A stretch of DNA of 64,000 nt. Origin: Chrysemys picta bellii. Lineage: Eukaryota > Chordata > Testudines > Emydidae. The position numbers and the translations under genes were made by a program. The stretch is from NCBI RefSeq assembly GCF_011386835.1, contig NC_088799.1:77395302-77459301 (forward strand), read 5' to 3'. Under the pieces are notes generated by a model. That model had not been told where the DNA came from and searched no databases. It saw only the letters and a list, made by a program, of their open reading frames with translations. Numbering within the stretch: position 1 is the first letter of the stretch; each line of letters starts with the position of its first letter. Positions 1 to 13,390 of this stretch are shown here, in pieces.

Positions 1-94
1 TAGATCCTTATATGGCCCCTGTTACCATATGCAAGTGCCTCACAATCTTTAATGATTATCCTCACAACACCCCTGTGAGAAAGGCAAGTGTTTT

Positions 95-240
95 TACCCC
101 CATTTTACAGATGGGGAACTGAGGCAAAACAGACTGAGTGACTTGCCAACAGTTACACAGAAAGTTTGTGACAAAGCGGGGAAGCTGGATTTGCCAAATC
201 CCAGGCTAGCACTCCAACCACTACACCATGCATCCTCTCT
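95..240 (+). repeat. MIR-like SINE fragment
   Basis: It contains the recognisable MIR order: CCCCATTTTACAGATGGGG, ACTGAGGC, then GTGACTTGCC, ACACAG and a later 'caaatcccaggctagcact' segment. It is an old, diverged amniote SINE remnant. Confidence 0.7.
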
Positions 241-1814
241 CTATAGTTAGCATTAATTTCCTGTGGGGCTGGAGGGCGGTTCCCAGTCTCAACCTCTCCC
301 ACACAGTGGAAGTCAATGCCTGTGGATACCTCTTGGAGGAACTTCTGTGGGATCGGGGAAGGAGTATATTGCCATATAGACAGATCCCACTGGGTTTTTA
401 TCTTTTCTGCCTCAGAGGAGGAGGGGATAATTTGGTTAGTGATTAGGTGAATTACCACTGCAAAAAACAGTTCACCAGTGCAGCTGGGGAGGAGGTGGGG
501 AAGGCCACTTTACCTTTCTGGTCCCTATGAGGAGTTTTGTTATGAAAGTAGAATTTTTGGGCTTTCAGCCTTGCTGTTACAATGAAAAATGAATGAGCCT
601 GCACTGCTGGGACACATTGGGAAAACCAAACAGTAGAAGCTTGAATAAGCAAATTTCCCCTGTGTTGGTAGAACTGCTATGTCAGAGGGAAGTTTTGCAC
701 TGACAGAACTTGTGAGGGGAGTCATAGCTACTGTGGCATTGGCTTGGAGTGGAGGAGAGGAGCTATGAGGTTGCTGATGTAAACAGGAGAGAGAGAGAGA
801 TCCTAAATAAGCTGCACACAGCCTGTCTGTCTGCTTGCTCCTAATCACAGCTGGGCCAGAACTAGAACCACTGATAAACTTATCTACCCCCAAAACATTC
901 AGAAAATGGGGACTGGATCTCAACCGCCCCTGGATTTTGCTTCTGCTCATAGCAGGAGTCCTGAAATAAACACCTGACCCCCTTGAAAAATCAGGGGCTT
1001 ACATCCTTCAGTATATTGGCTTTTTGGCACAAGGCAGCTGGCTCTCTCCCTCACTAATGCTGGACATTCATTGGTCAATATGTAAAGCAAACTTACATGT
1101 ATTTCAATGTTTAAAGAGTTCCTTCTGCCCACAAAGAGACCTTCCACTTCCCTGAAGCCTCATTGTTCCCTGATTCACCACTCATCTCAAGCCTCCACTG
1201 TTCCCCTTCCCAACCCTTCATCCTTCAGGCACACAACCACCAACCTTCCAGAGGTAGAGGGATCCCTCTGAAGTCTGTAATTAGCTGGCACGGTTACCAC
1301 TTAGCAATCACAGACATTTCTTATCTCCAGCAGGTGAGTGGCTGTCTCCAAAGTAATACCAACCCTGCTGGCCGAGCTACTGAGACTAGGAAAATGGCTG
1401 CTTCTCCCAGGGGAGCGTTACAGCACCAGGCCACTGGGCTAGTCCAATATTTTGCTTTTGATTCCTGACTGATTATAAAAAACACCCCCAGCAACAACTA
1501 CCTTGTTTGTAATGCAGAAAACTGCTGGCACACAACCAAAATGCTGAAGACTTTAGGATCCTTAACCTCCTAAGGCTGACAATGTTATCATATAACTATA
1601 ACATTTAAAATGAATAAATATATATATATATACCCCCACATTTACTACTCAACAGTGAGTGACTATTTTCTCTGACTAGCATGCTTATATTTAATGATTT
1701 ATTTGAAAACAAAATAGATACACAGTACAGGGTTTATGTATAAATCATCCATATTTTCTATTTACTTCATACACCTGTTCTATATGAATGTGTATGTATC
1801 TATCGTTGTGCATT
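241..1814. other. non-coding, nothing recognised
   Basis: AT-moderate unique sequence with a (TA) run near 1,617-1,632. Only short open frames occur, with no recognisable protein and no splice-supported exon. Confidence 0.6.
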
Positions 1815-2040
1815 CTATGCCATTTAACCAGAAACAGACTTGCATTTACTATCTCTTCTTTAGTCTATATATTTTGTAATGCTTATTTGGGTACCACAAT
1901 CCCTCTCTCTCCACCCCTCAATAATGTAATAACAGTACATAAAAGCCTCAGTACTAAATATTACAATGCCAGGAAATATGGAATGAGACTATATTTATGC
2001 ATAATGTTAACAGTGGCAGATTTCTGGTTAAATGGCATAG
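1815..2040. repeat. putative MITE with 20-bp terminal inverted repeats
   Basis: CTATGCCATTTAACCAGAAA at 1,815-1,834 is repeated exactly in inverse orientation at 2,021-2,040. The 226-bp unit has AT-rich interior. The flanks (gcatt / catgc) give no clear target duplication, so the superfamily is unknown. Confidence 0.5.
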
Positions 2041-4309
2041 CATGCATGATTTCTCTTTCACTTGGTGAGATTGGCTGAACAGATAAACAGTGGAAGACAT
2101 AGCAGCTTTAGTTGTTACCCGATTAGAGTATTTTAATCTCAGTTTCACTTAAAATCAAGAACTGCACTATACAACTCCAAGCTAAAGTTCATTTTAGTGA
2201 TCACTTGCACCAGAAAGCTTATGAGTTTCATCAAAAGCTGGAATGATTTTAGGGTCTCCGTTTTTATTCGTTACAGCATTGGCTGACAAAACCCATTACA
2301 TCATCCACTTGGAACAGAAATTCTCTGCAGCTGCTTGTGTTGTGTGATGGGTTTTGTTTAAAAAAAATAAGACAGATTTTGGTTTCTTTCTTTCAGGGCA
2401 ATTTTCCTTCAAATTGCTGAAAACTGTATGCTAAAAGGCTTAAAAAGACGTGAAAATGAAAAGGGCAGCACACAGCAGTTTTATCCATTCATTTTTTTAA
2501 ATTTCCCTTCCAAAAAGACCTAGGGGGAAAAAATAGCCCCATTACCCTGCATATCCAGTGAATCTAGTGAAGCATGAAAAGCAAAGCACAGTGCCATGGC
2601 AATGGCAGATGGCACAAAGAAAGTAGGGAGGGGTCAAGCTCGGAAACATTTGTTCAATTTCTGACCTCAGAATGGACCACGGTATTAATTGGTTGAGTAG
2701 CAGAGAGTAATTAAACTGGAGGTGAGGAAAACGATTACTTTTCTTCAATGAGCAGAGGCACCGCACTATCAGTTTATACAGAGAAAAACTGCGGAGGACT
2801 GGAGTGCCAGTGCTTCACATCCTGTTTCCTTCCCTTGAATATCCGTGGCTTTGTGCATATGAATGGTCTGCACTTGAGGCAGAGGGTTTTTTTAGTGTGC
2901 CAGGCAGTCCAAATGCTTTTCATAGCACATGGCTGATATAGCCACATATTTAATTCTGAGATATCATTTTAATTACAGCCAAGAACTCCTGCCCTCTCAG
3001 GGAACAACCGAACCAAAAAAGGCAATTTTGTTGTTTTATAAATGAACACAGGCTTTATATTAGGGAATAACAGACTATTGCAAAGGAATTGTGATGACAT
3101 GAAGACAGGCAGTATCTGGCTTCTATAGTTATGACATTAGAACATGTTAAGAAATTAACATTTGTTGCAGTTCTAAATCATTTAGTATTGCTAGGGTGTC
3201 TAGCTTTTTAATGAATTTGCTTAAATCAGCCCGCAGTTTTAACCCTCTTTTCTCCTCACCATCCTTTTCTGATCATCCCGTCATGCAGAACAGATTCACT
3301 TTTTGGATCCAGTTCCCCCTGATTTTGGTAGGAAACTGAATGATTTGAACTGAATTGTTTTGGTTACCTTTGAAATGGTTAGAGATCACCACACACATAA
3401 AAATAAATTTATAAACAGAAAGAAAAATGTTCATCTACTACTAAGACAAAATTAATTCCTTAATATTTGGAGTTTGCTGTCTATTATGATTAACGATTAC
3501 TATTATTACAATAGACTTCACAGGCTTCAGTCAGGATCAGTGCTAGGCACTCTACTAGCATAAATGAAGACGTGAGGCAGATCCTCGGCTGGTGTGAATT
3601 GTGGAGCTATGACAATTGACACCAGTGGAGGATCTGCCCCATAGACCCTGCCCCTAAGAACTTCTCATATACTGTATTAAATAGACATACACCTCACCTT
3701 TGGTCTCCAGCAGGTTACAAAGTTGTAACAGTACCTAATCCTGCCAGGAAAATCAAAGTATTCCTCAGCTCAAACATTTGACAGCAGGCTCACAGACTGT
3801 GCTGATGGGATGGTTACAGCTGTACCCTATGTGACCTGTACCCTACCTGGAACCCACTGCAGCCTGTAGCACGACTGGGACCTTGCTCCTTTACTGCATT
3901 TAACCTGGCAATACCTTTCCTTTCTTCTTTGGACAGAAAGAAATTAGGCAAAAATCTTCAATGCTTTCCTGTGACTGAGCAGTGTGGGTGTTTCTGTGAT
4001 AGAGAAGGTAGAGGCAATACATGCTAAGTATTACATTTACCCTCTCTACAATGCCTCTTGGGTCTCACAAGTCAAAGCCAGTGGTTCAACTCTATTTCTG
4101 AATCTGGGTGTTTCATAATAGGGCACAACATCTTGCAGAGAGGGCATCCATCTGGCTTTTCTTTAAGTGAACCATATCTTTTATAAAATAAGATGAATTA
4201 GTCAAATACTCTCATAATTCACAAGTCATGAATTCAGCACTAAAATGTGTAATGCACAGAAAGATATTACAATTAAATTCATATAACATAATATACAAAA
4301 AAAACTATG
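2041..4309. other. non-coding, nothing recognised
   Basis: Unique AT-rich sequence. A short stretch near 3,490-3,560 (tattattacaatagact ... gtgctaggcact) resembles an ancient interspersed repeat, but is too short to name. Confidence 0.5.
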
Positions 4310-4500
4310 CTATAAGAATGCTAAGGTTGCAAAGTCAAGCACTCAGAAGTAAGGAAATGCCAGAATTAAGGTTCCCTGTGCATGCTTAATTTAACTCCCT
4401 TGTGCATATGCATTATGATAGGCTTTAATTACATCATCACATGATATTTTTTCCACGGGACCCCTGCCTCATTCAGTGCACAATGGATGGTGCTCACTTA
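4310..4500 (+). repeat. unnamed ~200 bp repeat, copy 1
   Basis: This stretch (ctcagaagtaaggaaatgcc ... cttgtgcatatgcattatg ... atattttttccacgggac) recurs in inverse orientation at 5,118-5,325. The two copies align over their length with scattered substitutions, which indicates an old dispersed family or long terminal inverted repeats. It does not match a family I can name. Confidence 0.6.
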
Positions 4501-4664
4501 ATGGGCAGCTATTCAAAATGTTGTTTTCTCCTCGTTGTTCAATGTGTCGTTGTAGGCCTTATTTACTGCTGTGAATACAGAATTATTAATTTCCGTATGG
4601 GCTTTTCTATGGTGCTCTTCACTATAGTATGAGTGCTTCATAAATATCAACAAATATATTTTCA

Positions 4665-4990
4665 AAACACCTCTGTGAGGTTAGTGGCTTTTATTCCCAT
4701 TTTACAGATGGGGAATGGAGGTACACAGAGATTAATGTCAAAGGTGTCCACTAACTTCAGGTGCCCAATTTGAGATGCCTAGGGCCTGATTTTTCAGAAT
4801 ACTTCGCTTGTCTGCAGCTATGAGTGCTCAGCCTTAGGGTCTCAGATTGGGCACCCCTAAAACAGGGAACATACAGTTAGTGGCCACCTGTGAACAGTCT
4901 CATTTACATGCCTGGTCAAGGATGACATGGGAACTCTATGGCAGACGCAGGAAGAGAATCCAGTTCTCCAGGGCAGCAGTCAACTGCTTT
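4665..4990 (+). repeat. MIR-like SINE, interrupted
   Basis: The MIR core CCCATTTTACAGATGGGG starts at about 4,696, and MIR-like 3' sequence resumes near 4,920-5,000 (gaagagaatccagttctcc). Between them is a ~150 bp block with 'gggcctgatttttcagaa' and 'cagattgggcaccc', which looks like a younger short palindromic insertion. Confidence 0.55.
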
Positions 4991-5117
4991 AACCACTTGA
5001 CCATCCTTTCTCTTCCTGCAATCCCCTGCCTCTTTCACTACACACCTTCCAACTTCTGCAAGAAATGACGCAGGGCTTCTACGGACAACAGCCTCCTGCA
5101 CCACACCACCCTGATTC

Positions 5118-5325
5118 ATCCCCAGAGCAGGTCCATGCTGTGCACCCTAAGAGGAAGTGGTCCTTTGGAAAAAATAGTATGCGCTCATAGTCTTTAATTG
5201 TACCATAATGTATACATACAAGGGGGCTGACTTAAGGTTGCACAAGCAAACTTAGTTCTGGCATTTCCTAACTTCTGAGTATGTGGCTTTGCAGCTGTAA
5301 TAGTGTTCTTTTAGTGTACTTTTGT
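5118..5325 (-). repeat. unnamed ~200 bp repeat, copy 2 (inverted)
   Basis: The reverse complement of the 4,310-4,500 repeat. It shares actcagaagttaggaaatgc, the TTGT...ATACATTATG block and the ATTTTTTCCA..GGAC block. Confidence 0.6.
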
Positions 5326-8300
5326 GTGTAATTTCTTAGGGATTATTTTAAATCCGAACTGAAATCACAGAAATTCCATCACGTGACATCATATTGGTGT
5401 TCCTTTGTACTTAATGCAATGTGTCCTCCTGATCTATGGATTAATTTCTTGTTTGAATTAATTTTATATTTTGGGATGTTAAGATTTTTATTCCACTGGG
5501 TTTTCTGTAAAGTGCTGTGTGCGCTTTGGAGGTATAAGGGTCTACTTTATTCAAATAATTACTGGGCCAAATCTTGTCGTCTTTACTCAAAACATACTCA
5601 CGCAAATTTTCCTCTCCATCACACCAGTGCAACAACATTACACAGTAAAGTCACAGCAAAGAGAGTAGGGTTGCACTGGTATCCATGAAGAATTTTGCCC
5701 ATATGGAACTTTGCCTGATCCTGATCCACATCTTGATCCTAACTTTTCCCCAGTATGTTATTTATAGGGTTAAATATCAAAAGCATTATTAAAGTATTCA
5801 GTGTAACTACATTAGTTTGATAACCATCTGGGATAACGGAGCAGAAGCTCTAGTGATTTGAAATTACATAGGTGATGCTTTGTTTTGATTCTATTCTATA
5901 TACATTTGATTGCATAGCACTTTGTCACTTGACAGGTAAGCTAGATAGCTGGCTTTAAAACTTACTCGCTACCCACTTATACTTTGGAAATGTATTCATT
6001 GTGCATATACTGCTGGTTATGAGCACAGGCACTTCTGTGCGTTATGCATGTATGTAGTCAGTATCATTGGACTGTGCAGAAGATGTTGGATAGCTTTACA
6101 GCTACCTTCTGATGAAACCTTTTGAGGCTGGTTATCAACACAGCAAAAGAACCCTTGCCCTTGGCTGTCCTGTTTTGAGACATGAGAACTGCCATGATTA
6201 CCTTATAAAGAAAAAGGGACAAGTTGGGGAAATTTCCAGTTTATTTCAGTGCTAATCAAAAAATGTAAGATTGTCATACAACAAATGGCAGCACCACAGC
6301 TGGATTATATTATGCTAAACAGTAGTTTAGTCTTCTGAGGGCTCTCCTACTTTGGAGTAGTTCCAGTTTTGGGGTTTAGTGCACAGGTAGTTGGGTGGTG
6401 TTAGTGGCTTGTGAGGAAGTCAGTGTGGATGGTCTGGTGGTCCCTTCTGGCCTTAAACTGGACTCTAAACTTCACTCATGGAGAACAGGTAGGATTCATG
6501 AAGGAGAGAGTTGCGCCAAATAAATTTGTGAGCTCCTTTGAGGAACCATCTTGCTCTTGCTTTCTCTTTGGATCCGGAAGAGACGTGTAATAAGATTGAA
6601 TTAACAGTGTTAATATTTATGTTATAGGAAGGCCCATGGCCCCTGTACTATCTGGGATCCAATTTCAGGCTTCACGGCAGATGTTTGGTGTCTGCATAGA
6701 AGCGAGAACTGTGTGATGTGTGAGATCAGATGAATGCAGGAGGAGATAAGAGGCAAGCTATCTGAATCTTGTTACACAATGGCTCTATGTACTTGGCTTT
6801 TGTGTATGTGTGAGAAAAAAATAATAATCTCCCACTGTTATTCTAGCACCACTACTGCTCTACCAGTGCCAGCAACAGTGTGGGAGCATTCGACCCAGCA
6901 GCTAGTGTTTTTGCCACTAGGTAACATGCTACAGATTTCCCTCCTGTTCAGATACTTGCAGCTTGAAAGTGGATTCTAGCTACTACCCTGGTCTAAGTAA
7001 TATCCCTGGCGCTTAGTAAATTCTCTCCCAGCCTCTTCCAAGCAGACACCACCCACAAGTTCTCACTCTCTTCCCACTACTGTTTTTTGCAAGTAGCCTC
7101 ACAAGGGTACCACGCCTTCACATCTGTCCACCTGCAAGCTTTGCAAGTGGCTGGGACCATTACCTGGATAACCAACCTGGGTTTGGGTCCATTGCAGCAG
7201 AATCTCAGTTTTCATTTAAAAACAACAACAACAACAGGCAGGGGGTGGTAAGTTACTAGCCCTTTGCCTTGTGAAAGCAGCTTGAAATGTAAACTAATCA
7301 CTAGGGTTGAAAGGATACAGCAGCTGAGCTATATTTCCACAGCAGAAGGCTGGGGAACACCCTGAAGAGCCTCTGTCCCACATTTTTAAATATAAAAGGT
7401 CAGCCCAAATCACTGATCTCACCTCAGACCCGAGGCTGGGCCTGCACCTAGTGCTATGATACTGGTGGACAGGAATTGTGCCAGGGGAGGGGAAAGATGG
7501 CAACAAATTGGCTCATAGGCCCATTCCCAAATATGCTAAATCCATGTCTGCGTGTTAAAGAGGTCAGTCCTCAGCAACTGCTACCACACCATGGGGGTGC
7601 CTGCCACTGACAACGGTGCTGCAAAAGGAAATCTCTTCCTGTGTCCCCCACCAGCACCCTTAGGGGTGAAGGATTGAAGAGCCAGTACTGGAAGAACACC
7701 AGGGGGACAAGGGGCTCCAATTCCTCACTACCTTCTATGGAAGATTTACTCCCTCACCTGAACCCCTCCACCACCTAGGGGAGACACCCTCACCCCTAAG
7801 AGTCACACCTACTATTGCCAACCCCAGGTGTTCAAAAGCCACGAGTGAGCCACCAAAAGTCATAACTTTGGCTTTAAAAAAATATATTTTTCTAAAGTTT
7901 AGTGATTTATTATTCTGCTTGCCCCCTGGTTTCCAAGCCTTTGGAGTGCACACGGGTCATGTTTTCCAGTTTTTCCTCCCATCTCATGAAGACTAGAAAC
8001 ACTTTTAAAATGAAAGCTCATGTTCTCAACTAAAGCAACGGACTCCAGGAGCTGGGGCTTTAACGCCAAATATCACGAGATGCATGACAAAATTGAGAGA
8101 ATGGGCCATATTGCACACCCCCTTGACACAGGAGTGGTGGAAGCTCTCTGAAAGTATGTGTGTGAGGGGGGAGGGGGCACTGGGATTCAGCATTTCACAA
8201 GAATATTCCTTGTCAAAGGATATTAAACAGCTTACTATGGCCCAATACAAAAGGTAATCTGCTGGAGTTTTAGGAAACCACAATGGAGGTTTAAAGATTA

Positions 8301-11300
8301 AAATAGATTAAAGGTGAGAGGAATGAAAACCTTCCAGCTCATTAATTCATTTTGAAGTCCTCCCAAGAAAAAATTAAACATCTGAGGACCATACTTTAAT
8401 ATGTTCTGCTTTGGATATTACTTGATCTTGCCTAGAAGGATTTATTATCAATAAGTTAACAAGGGCCTTCATGCCACCCCTTCCCCTGAGGACCTGCCCC
8501 CACACCACCCCTTCTGCTGAAGCCCCACCCCCTGCTCCTCTCCTCCTCCAATCGCTCGCCCTTACAGCCACCCTCCCACTTCTAAAAGTGATGGGGCCAT
8601 GGCCCTTTGGCTGCCCCTGTTCCGGTGCTCCTGACCTGATACCACCATTATCAGCACATGTCCCACTCACTGCTACCACCATCACTATAGATGTGAGGAA
8701 CAGCTGTCAGGTAGGGGAACCACAGACAATTTCCATGAGTGATGGGAAAGGGGATATACAGTTTATTGAATAGAGTTAGAAGGATTGATGGATTTGGATG
8801 CAAGGGAGAATTTATTGGGGTCCGGGGGAGAGAAGAGAGACGGAAAGAGACGACCAGTGGAATTAGCGTGGGGGAAGGAAAGTATTAAATTGGAGGAAGC
8901 CTTGTGGGCAAGAGCATCTTACTATTTTCCCCAGGAAACTACTGGCCAAGGAAGTAAAATATTGAGGGAGCCCCTTGTTATGCTGGGGGGGGGGGAGGGA
9001 AGTGTTATTAAAACAAGTAAGGTCTAGACTTATTGTTACTGCTAGAAATGCCTAGCAGGGATTACAGGTGTTAAACTAGAATGATTGCGCACTTTATGAT
9101 GAAAGAAATATCCTGGCCTTTATCAGTCATTGTGTACATGTCTTTATCTTACTCATTTACCAAAGGGTAAATCCAATAAATCTCAGCATATTCTGGAGCA
9201 TCCTTCAGCATATCAGAAGGATCAGGAAATCAAACCCACACAGTTCTCTGCCTTCTATCTGGAATACCCATCAAATTTTGTTTAGAGCATAACTTAACTT
9301 GATGAATGAATGGATTTATTTAGATCAGAAACTTACCACAGAGTAATCATGGTTTCCACTATACCATGCACCACGTTCACAGGATGCACGTTAACCACAA
9401 CTACATTATACCCCTGAAAAACATGAGTACAGCTACGTAGAATAAAATAAACTCCTCTGAGCGTTTGATCTGCAAGATGTTGTACACAGTCTTCAGCACT
9501 GATCCCGCAAAGCAAGTAAGCATGTGCATCATCCTGCTGAAGTCAATGGCAGAATGGCATTTGGTGTAATCAGAACTAGTATGTGTCAAATGGTGGAGCA
9601 ATGGCCTACCCTTTACTCTGGGTTCCAGCTCACAGACCATCTAATCAGCAGACAAAGTCTATGCCCTCCTGAACCTTGCTGCCACTTTTCCTGTCCTTTT
9701 CTACCTGGCTGGCTTCTCCCCACCTCTGGGTTTGCCAGCATCCCAATGCCCAGAGAGTAGGCCTAGACTACCGGCCTCTGTAGTCTCTAAACACAGCTTC
9801 CTTCTCCCAGAAAATGACTGCAAACTATTCTGCGATCAGCTTCCTGCCTTTATAAAGCCAGCCCAGCTGGGCCCCCTCATTCAATGAGGGACCACCTGTT
9901 TCCTTCAGCTGTGGCTTGTCTGATTAATTGGCCCCCCCTTCATCACCTATATTAACTCTTTCAGGGCAAGTATAGAGATGAACACACCATCACAATCTGT
10001 TGAGATGTTTGCTCATCCGGCTTGGTCCACAACACTACCCTATGAATTTTTTCCCCTTGGGATGCAGGCTTCAAAAAGGTTCTGCAACTTTGACTTAAAG
10101 TAATTCCAAGCCTCTTCCTCATTTAGATCCTTGAATTCTTCAGTCCTGTCCGCATCCCTAACTAATTCCCTTCATTTTTTAAAGTTTGCCATTCACTTCT
10201 ATATCAGAAATATTATGATTTTATTTTTAGTTACAAGTAACATATCTCTACTGTACAGTATTCTCATAATTCCATAATTAATATATTTTAAATTCTGTCT
10301 TGAACAGTACTTATAAGTTCTTATTAAAAAGAGAATAAAGAGAAAATAGAAAAGAATAAAGAAAAAGAGATTTATACTAGTAATAACTGTATGAACTGAA
10401 TTTAATACAGCAGATGGAAGGGTAGCATGTGGGCAAGTCTTTGGTATTTGTAAAGCAGCGTACATCTGCTACTAATGATGTTAATAGTCTGATTTATTTC
10501 AGTTGCTAAAATAGAGAATCTTAGTAAGTTAAGTCAGATGAGTGGGCTCTTTCTCTTCCAGATGAATAGGACCAACCCCCCCCCCCCCACCCTGCGATAA
10601 GCCCATTTAGTATACAAAAGGGATTTAACACAAGATTTTGAGTATAATTGAAGGCTAATGCCAAACATAAAACTGTAAAAATGGTGCCATCATGAAGAAA
10701 TGGGTGCGAAGTACATCAGAAATCAAAGGTAGAGTTTTGTTTTTTTAAAAATCTTTCAAAAATTATTTTATAACAAATGAAAAAGAAACCTAAGGTACAG
10801 CTAGAGCTGTCAATGTGAATCTTATGTTCGGTGTTATCCCAGGGGATGCAATGAGGTAAGATTAGCTGTACTTTATAGTGAACATGGGCAGAATCTATTA
10901 TCTGAAACATCCATGAATAAAGAAAGAAAAAGAGGTTGATAGACTTGGAAGACAGGTAAGCCGATGTGCTCTGAAACAGTCTTGTGTCTCTAATGCCTTT
11001 CCAGTTATTATTCTCCTCTTTCTTGATCTTACAACAGGGAAGCACAATTTTGGTTCGAGTGTTTTGTGACATAGTGTCATTACCCTCATGTCTCCATTCC
11101 TTGATCCTAGAATGTTTAAGGATTAAAAGAAAGAAAGACCACAACATCAAATCCCCAATATATATTATGGGCTAAACTGCATTATATGCACAACCTTGTT
11201 TCACTGGCCCAGGAGACACCATGGGGTGCACTGTAGACTGTATGGGGAAGTAATTTGCTAGAGCCTATTTGAGGGTGAAGCTTACTTCCTTGACACAGAG

Positions 11301-11527
11301 CCAGCAGCCCCTGTACTTCCCTTAGATTGGGGAAGCCCTACTATGGCCCTTACTCCCTGCATGGATGAGTTAGGGCTAGTCACAATCTAGCCCTATAAAC
11401 ACAGCAGTTGGCTGTATCATTCATCCCACAAAACATAATGGCTGTTGTTTTGATTGTCATTTCTCAGAGGTCCAAATTAGAAAAATTCCTTGCTGAAGTT
11501 TGACATGCTCATTTTTTCAACATCTAA
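5326..11527. other. non-coding, nothing recognised
   Basis: About 6 kb without a gene or a repeat I can name. It contains a C-rich patch (8,470-8,570), a G run near 8,985, an (AAC)n tract at 7,220 and a C run at 10,576-10,589. Open frames are short and resemble no known family. Confidence 0.5.
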
Positions 11528-11650
11528 AATCTAAAAGAGGGGAAGTGAGTTGCTCAAGATCAAACAATGAATCAGCCGCAGATTGAGGATGAGAATCCAG
11601 GAGTCTTCATTCCCAGTGCCTTGTTATATTCACTAAGCAACACTCTCTCA
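11528..11650 (+). repeat. MIR-like SINE fragment
   Basis: The order 'gaagtgagttgctcaagatc', then 'gagaatccaggagtctt' and 'cccagtgccttgttat', fits the 3' half of a MIR. It is strongly diverged. Confidence 0.5.
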
Positions 11651-11724
11651 CTGTGTTTAAGGCACAAAACATCTCTTATGGGCACACCATGGATTCAGAG
11701 CCAGATGTTCAAAAGTATGTGAAA

Positions 11725-12018
11725 CTCAGGCCAGGTCTACACTACCCCCCTAATTCGAACTAAGGTACGCAACTTCAGCTACGTGAATAACGTAGCTGAA
11801 GTTCGAAGTACCTTAGTTCGAACTTACCTTGGTCCACACTCGGCAGGCAGGCTCCCCCGTCGACTCCGCGGTACTCCTCTCGCCGAGCTGGAGTACCGCA
11901 GTCGACGGCGAGCACTTCCGGGTTCGACTTATCGCGTCCAGACTAGACGCGATAAGTCGAACCCAGAAGTTCGATTGCCAGCCGCCGAACTAGCGGGTAA
12001 GTGTAGCCAAGGCCTGAG
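11725..12018. repeat. MITE composed of three hairpins
   Basis: Ends are inverted: CTCAGGCCAGGTCTACACT on the left, the complement of AGTGTAGCCAAGGCCTGAG on the right. Inside are three successive inverted repeats: 11,754-11,783 with 11,791-11,822; 11,857-11,877 with 11,890-11,908; and 11,915-11,938 with 11,946-11,969. The high CpG content contrasts with its surroundings. The 'GTCTACACTA' ends resemble the TTA-duplicating MITEs elsewhere in this window. Confidence 0.75.
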
Positions 12019-13320
12019 ATGCATATGCACAAACCCTAGATTGCATGCATCAGTGTACAAATGTACACTCACTCTGGACTTTGTCTGAACAAAGTGCAAA
12101 TGGAAAATAAGGCCCTAGTTTTATTTGGTTCTAAGGAACTCAGTTTTTGCCATATACTCAGTGAATAAAAACACACATCTTTTCTTTCATATTCCCTTGC
12201 CTGCCAAGTACCTTTGCCACCTTGGCTTAATACAGTGCTTTATGGAAGGAAAATCACCCCATGCTAAGCTAAGCTACCTACATTATAAAATTACTGAATT
12301 ATTAACGTATGATGAAAATTGTGTCTTCAGAATGCAAACTGTGCTTTTTCCTTCTTAATTCTTTTGAGCATCTGCAGTCTGATGTCAGAAAACAACGTAT
12401 CTCCTTGTGTGGAGACAACTATACATAAACCAGTAATAAAGGAAGGATTGTGTTTAGGCACAAGCAAAGCAAGATGTAGTTTGGAGCAAGCTGGGCATGC
12501 AAAATGGTAAGTCCTTCAATGTGCATATAATTAAAGACGAAATGTACAAGTCTGAAGGAACTGGTGTGCTGTAGGACAACCTATGTTGGCACAAGTCTTG
12601 ACTTAAATGAGTTCTTGTGAGGAAAATTAATCTGAAGTATTAAGAGACAAAAACAGGAGAAAATGTACCAGTGCCAGGAATTAAGGCAGGGAATCAAATG
12701 GGCCTCTGTTTATTGAGATCTCAACACATGTAAAACAACATGGTTCCATTGACTTCAATGCAGCAATGCTGTTTTACACCAGCTAAAAATCAAAATGTGG
12801 AAATGTTTTATGACATTTGATGGTAATAAAATCTAAATATGTTGGCTGTTCAGTGGCCTCTGTGGAATGAGCTAGTGGCCTTGATTCAGTTACTAGCAGA
12901 CAGTGTTCAGTACATATCACAAAACCTGCAGTAACTCTTAGCTTTGTGGGCACTATCTCTGTCAGTACAGAGACCAAGAATTGGGTGGATGATGAGATTA
13001 AACCGTTTCATCAGAGAAATAGCCTCCTTCAGATCAGTGTTGAGGCCATTTACTGAGGCAGGGGGATTAAGCAAGGCTATCATTGGGCACATTTCTCCAG
13101 TACCATGTAAAAAGTGCTGTTCCTCTCAGTGCTAGATTCCCACTCTCACCCATGCCTTTAATTATTTACTGCATTATTACTACTATTGATGCTATAGTTA
13201 ATTGATATTAGTATTAAGCATTATGTACTGTAAGTATTGACCAAATAGGGCAGTGCTGCCAGGGAAGGGAACATAGAAAGGCGATCGTCTAAACTAGAGG
13301 GTTACACACTTCATTGCTTA
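12019..13320. other. non-coding, nothing recognised
   Basis: AT-rich unique sequence without coding or named repeat content. Confidence 0.5.
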
Positions 13321-13390
13321 GAGAACAGGAGTACTTGTGGCACCTTAGAGACTAACAAACAGACTAACACGGCTGCTACTCTGAAACCGT
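13321..13390. repeat. fragment of a palindromic (Penelope-like?) repeat
   Basis: It joins 'acttgtggcaccttagagac' to 'agactaacacggctgctact', two pieces of a repeat I recall as abundant in turtles, with the middle deleted. A related fragment lies at 55,420-55,545. The Penelope assignment is from memory. Confidence 0.5.

Noticed and set aside
8374..8773. 100-codon frames on both strands in a C-rich patch
   Set aside because: Composition-driven, with Pro/Thr/Ala bias, no motif and no exon signals.
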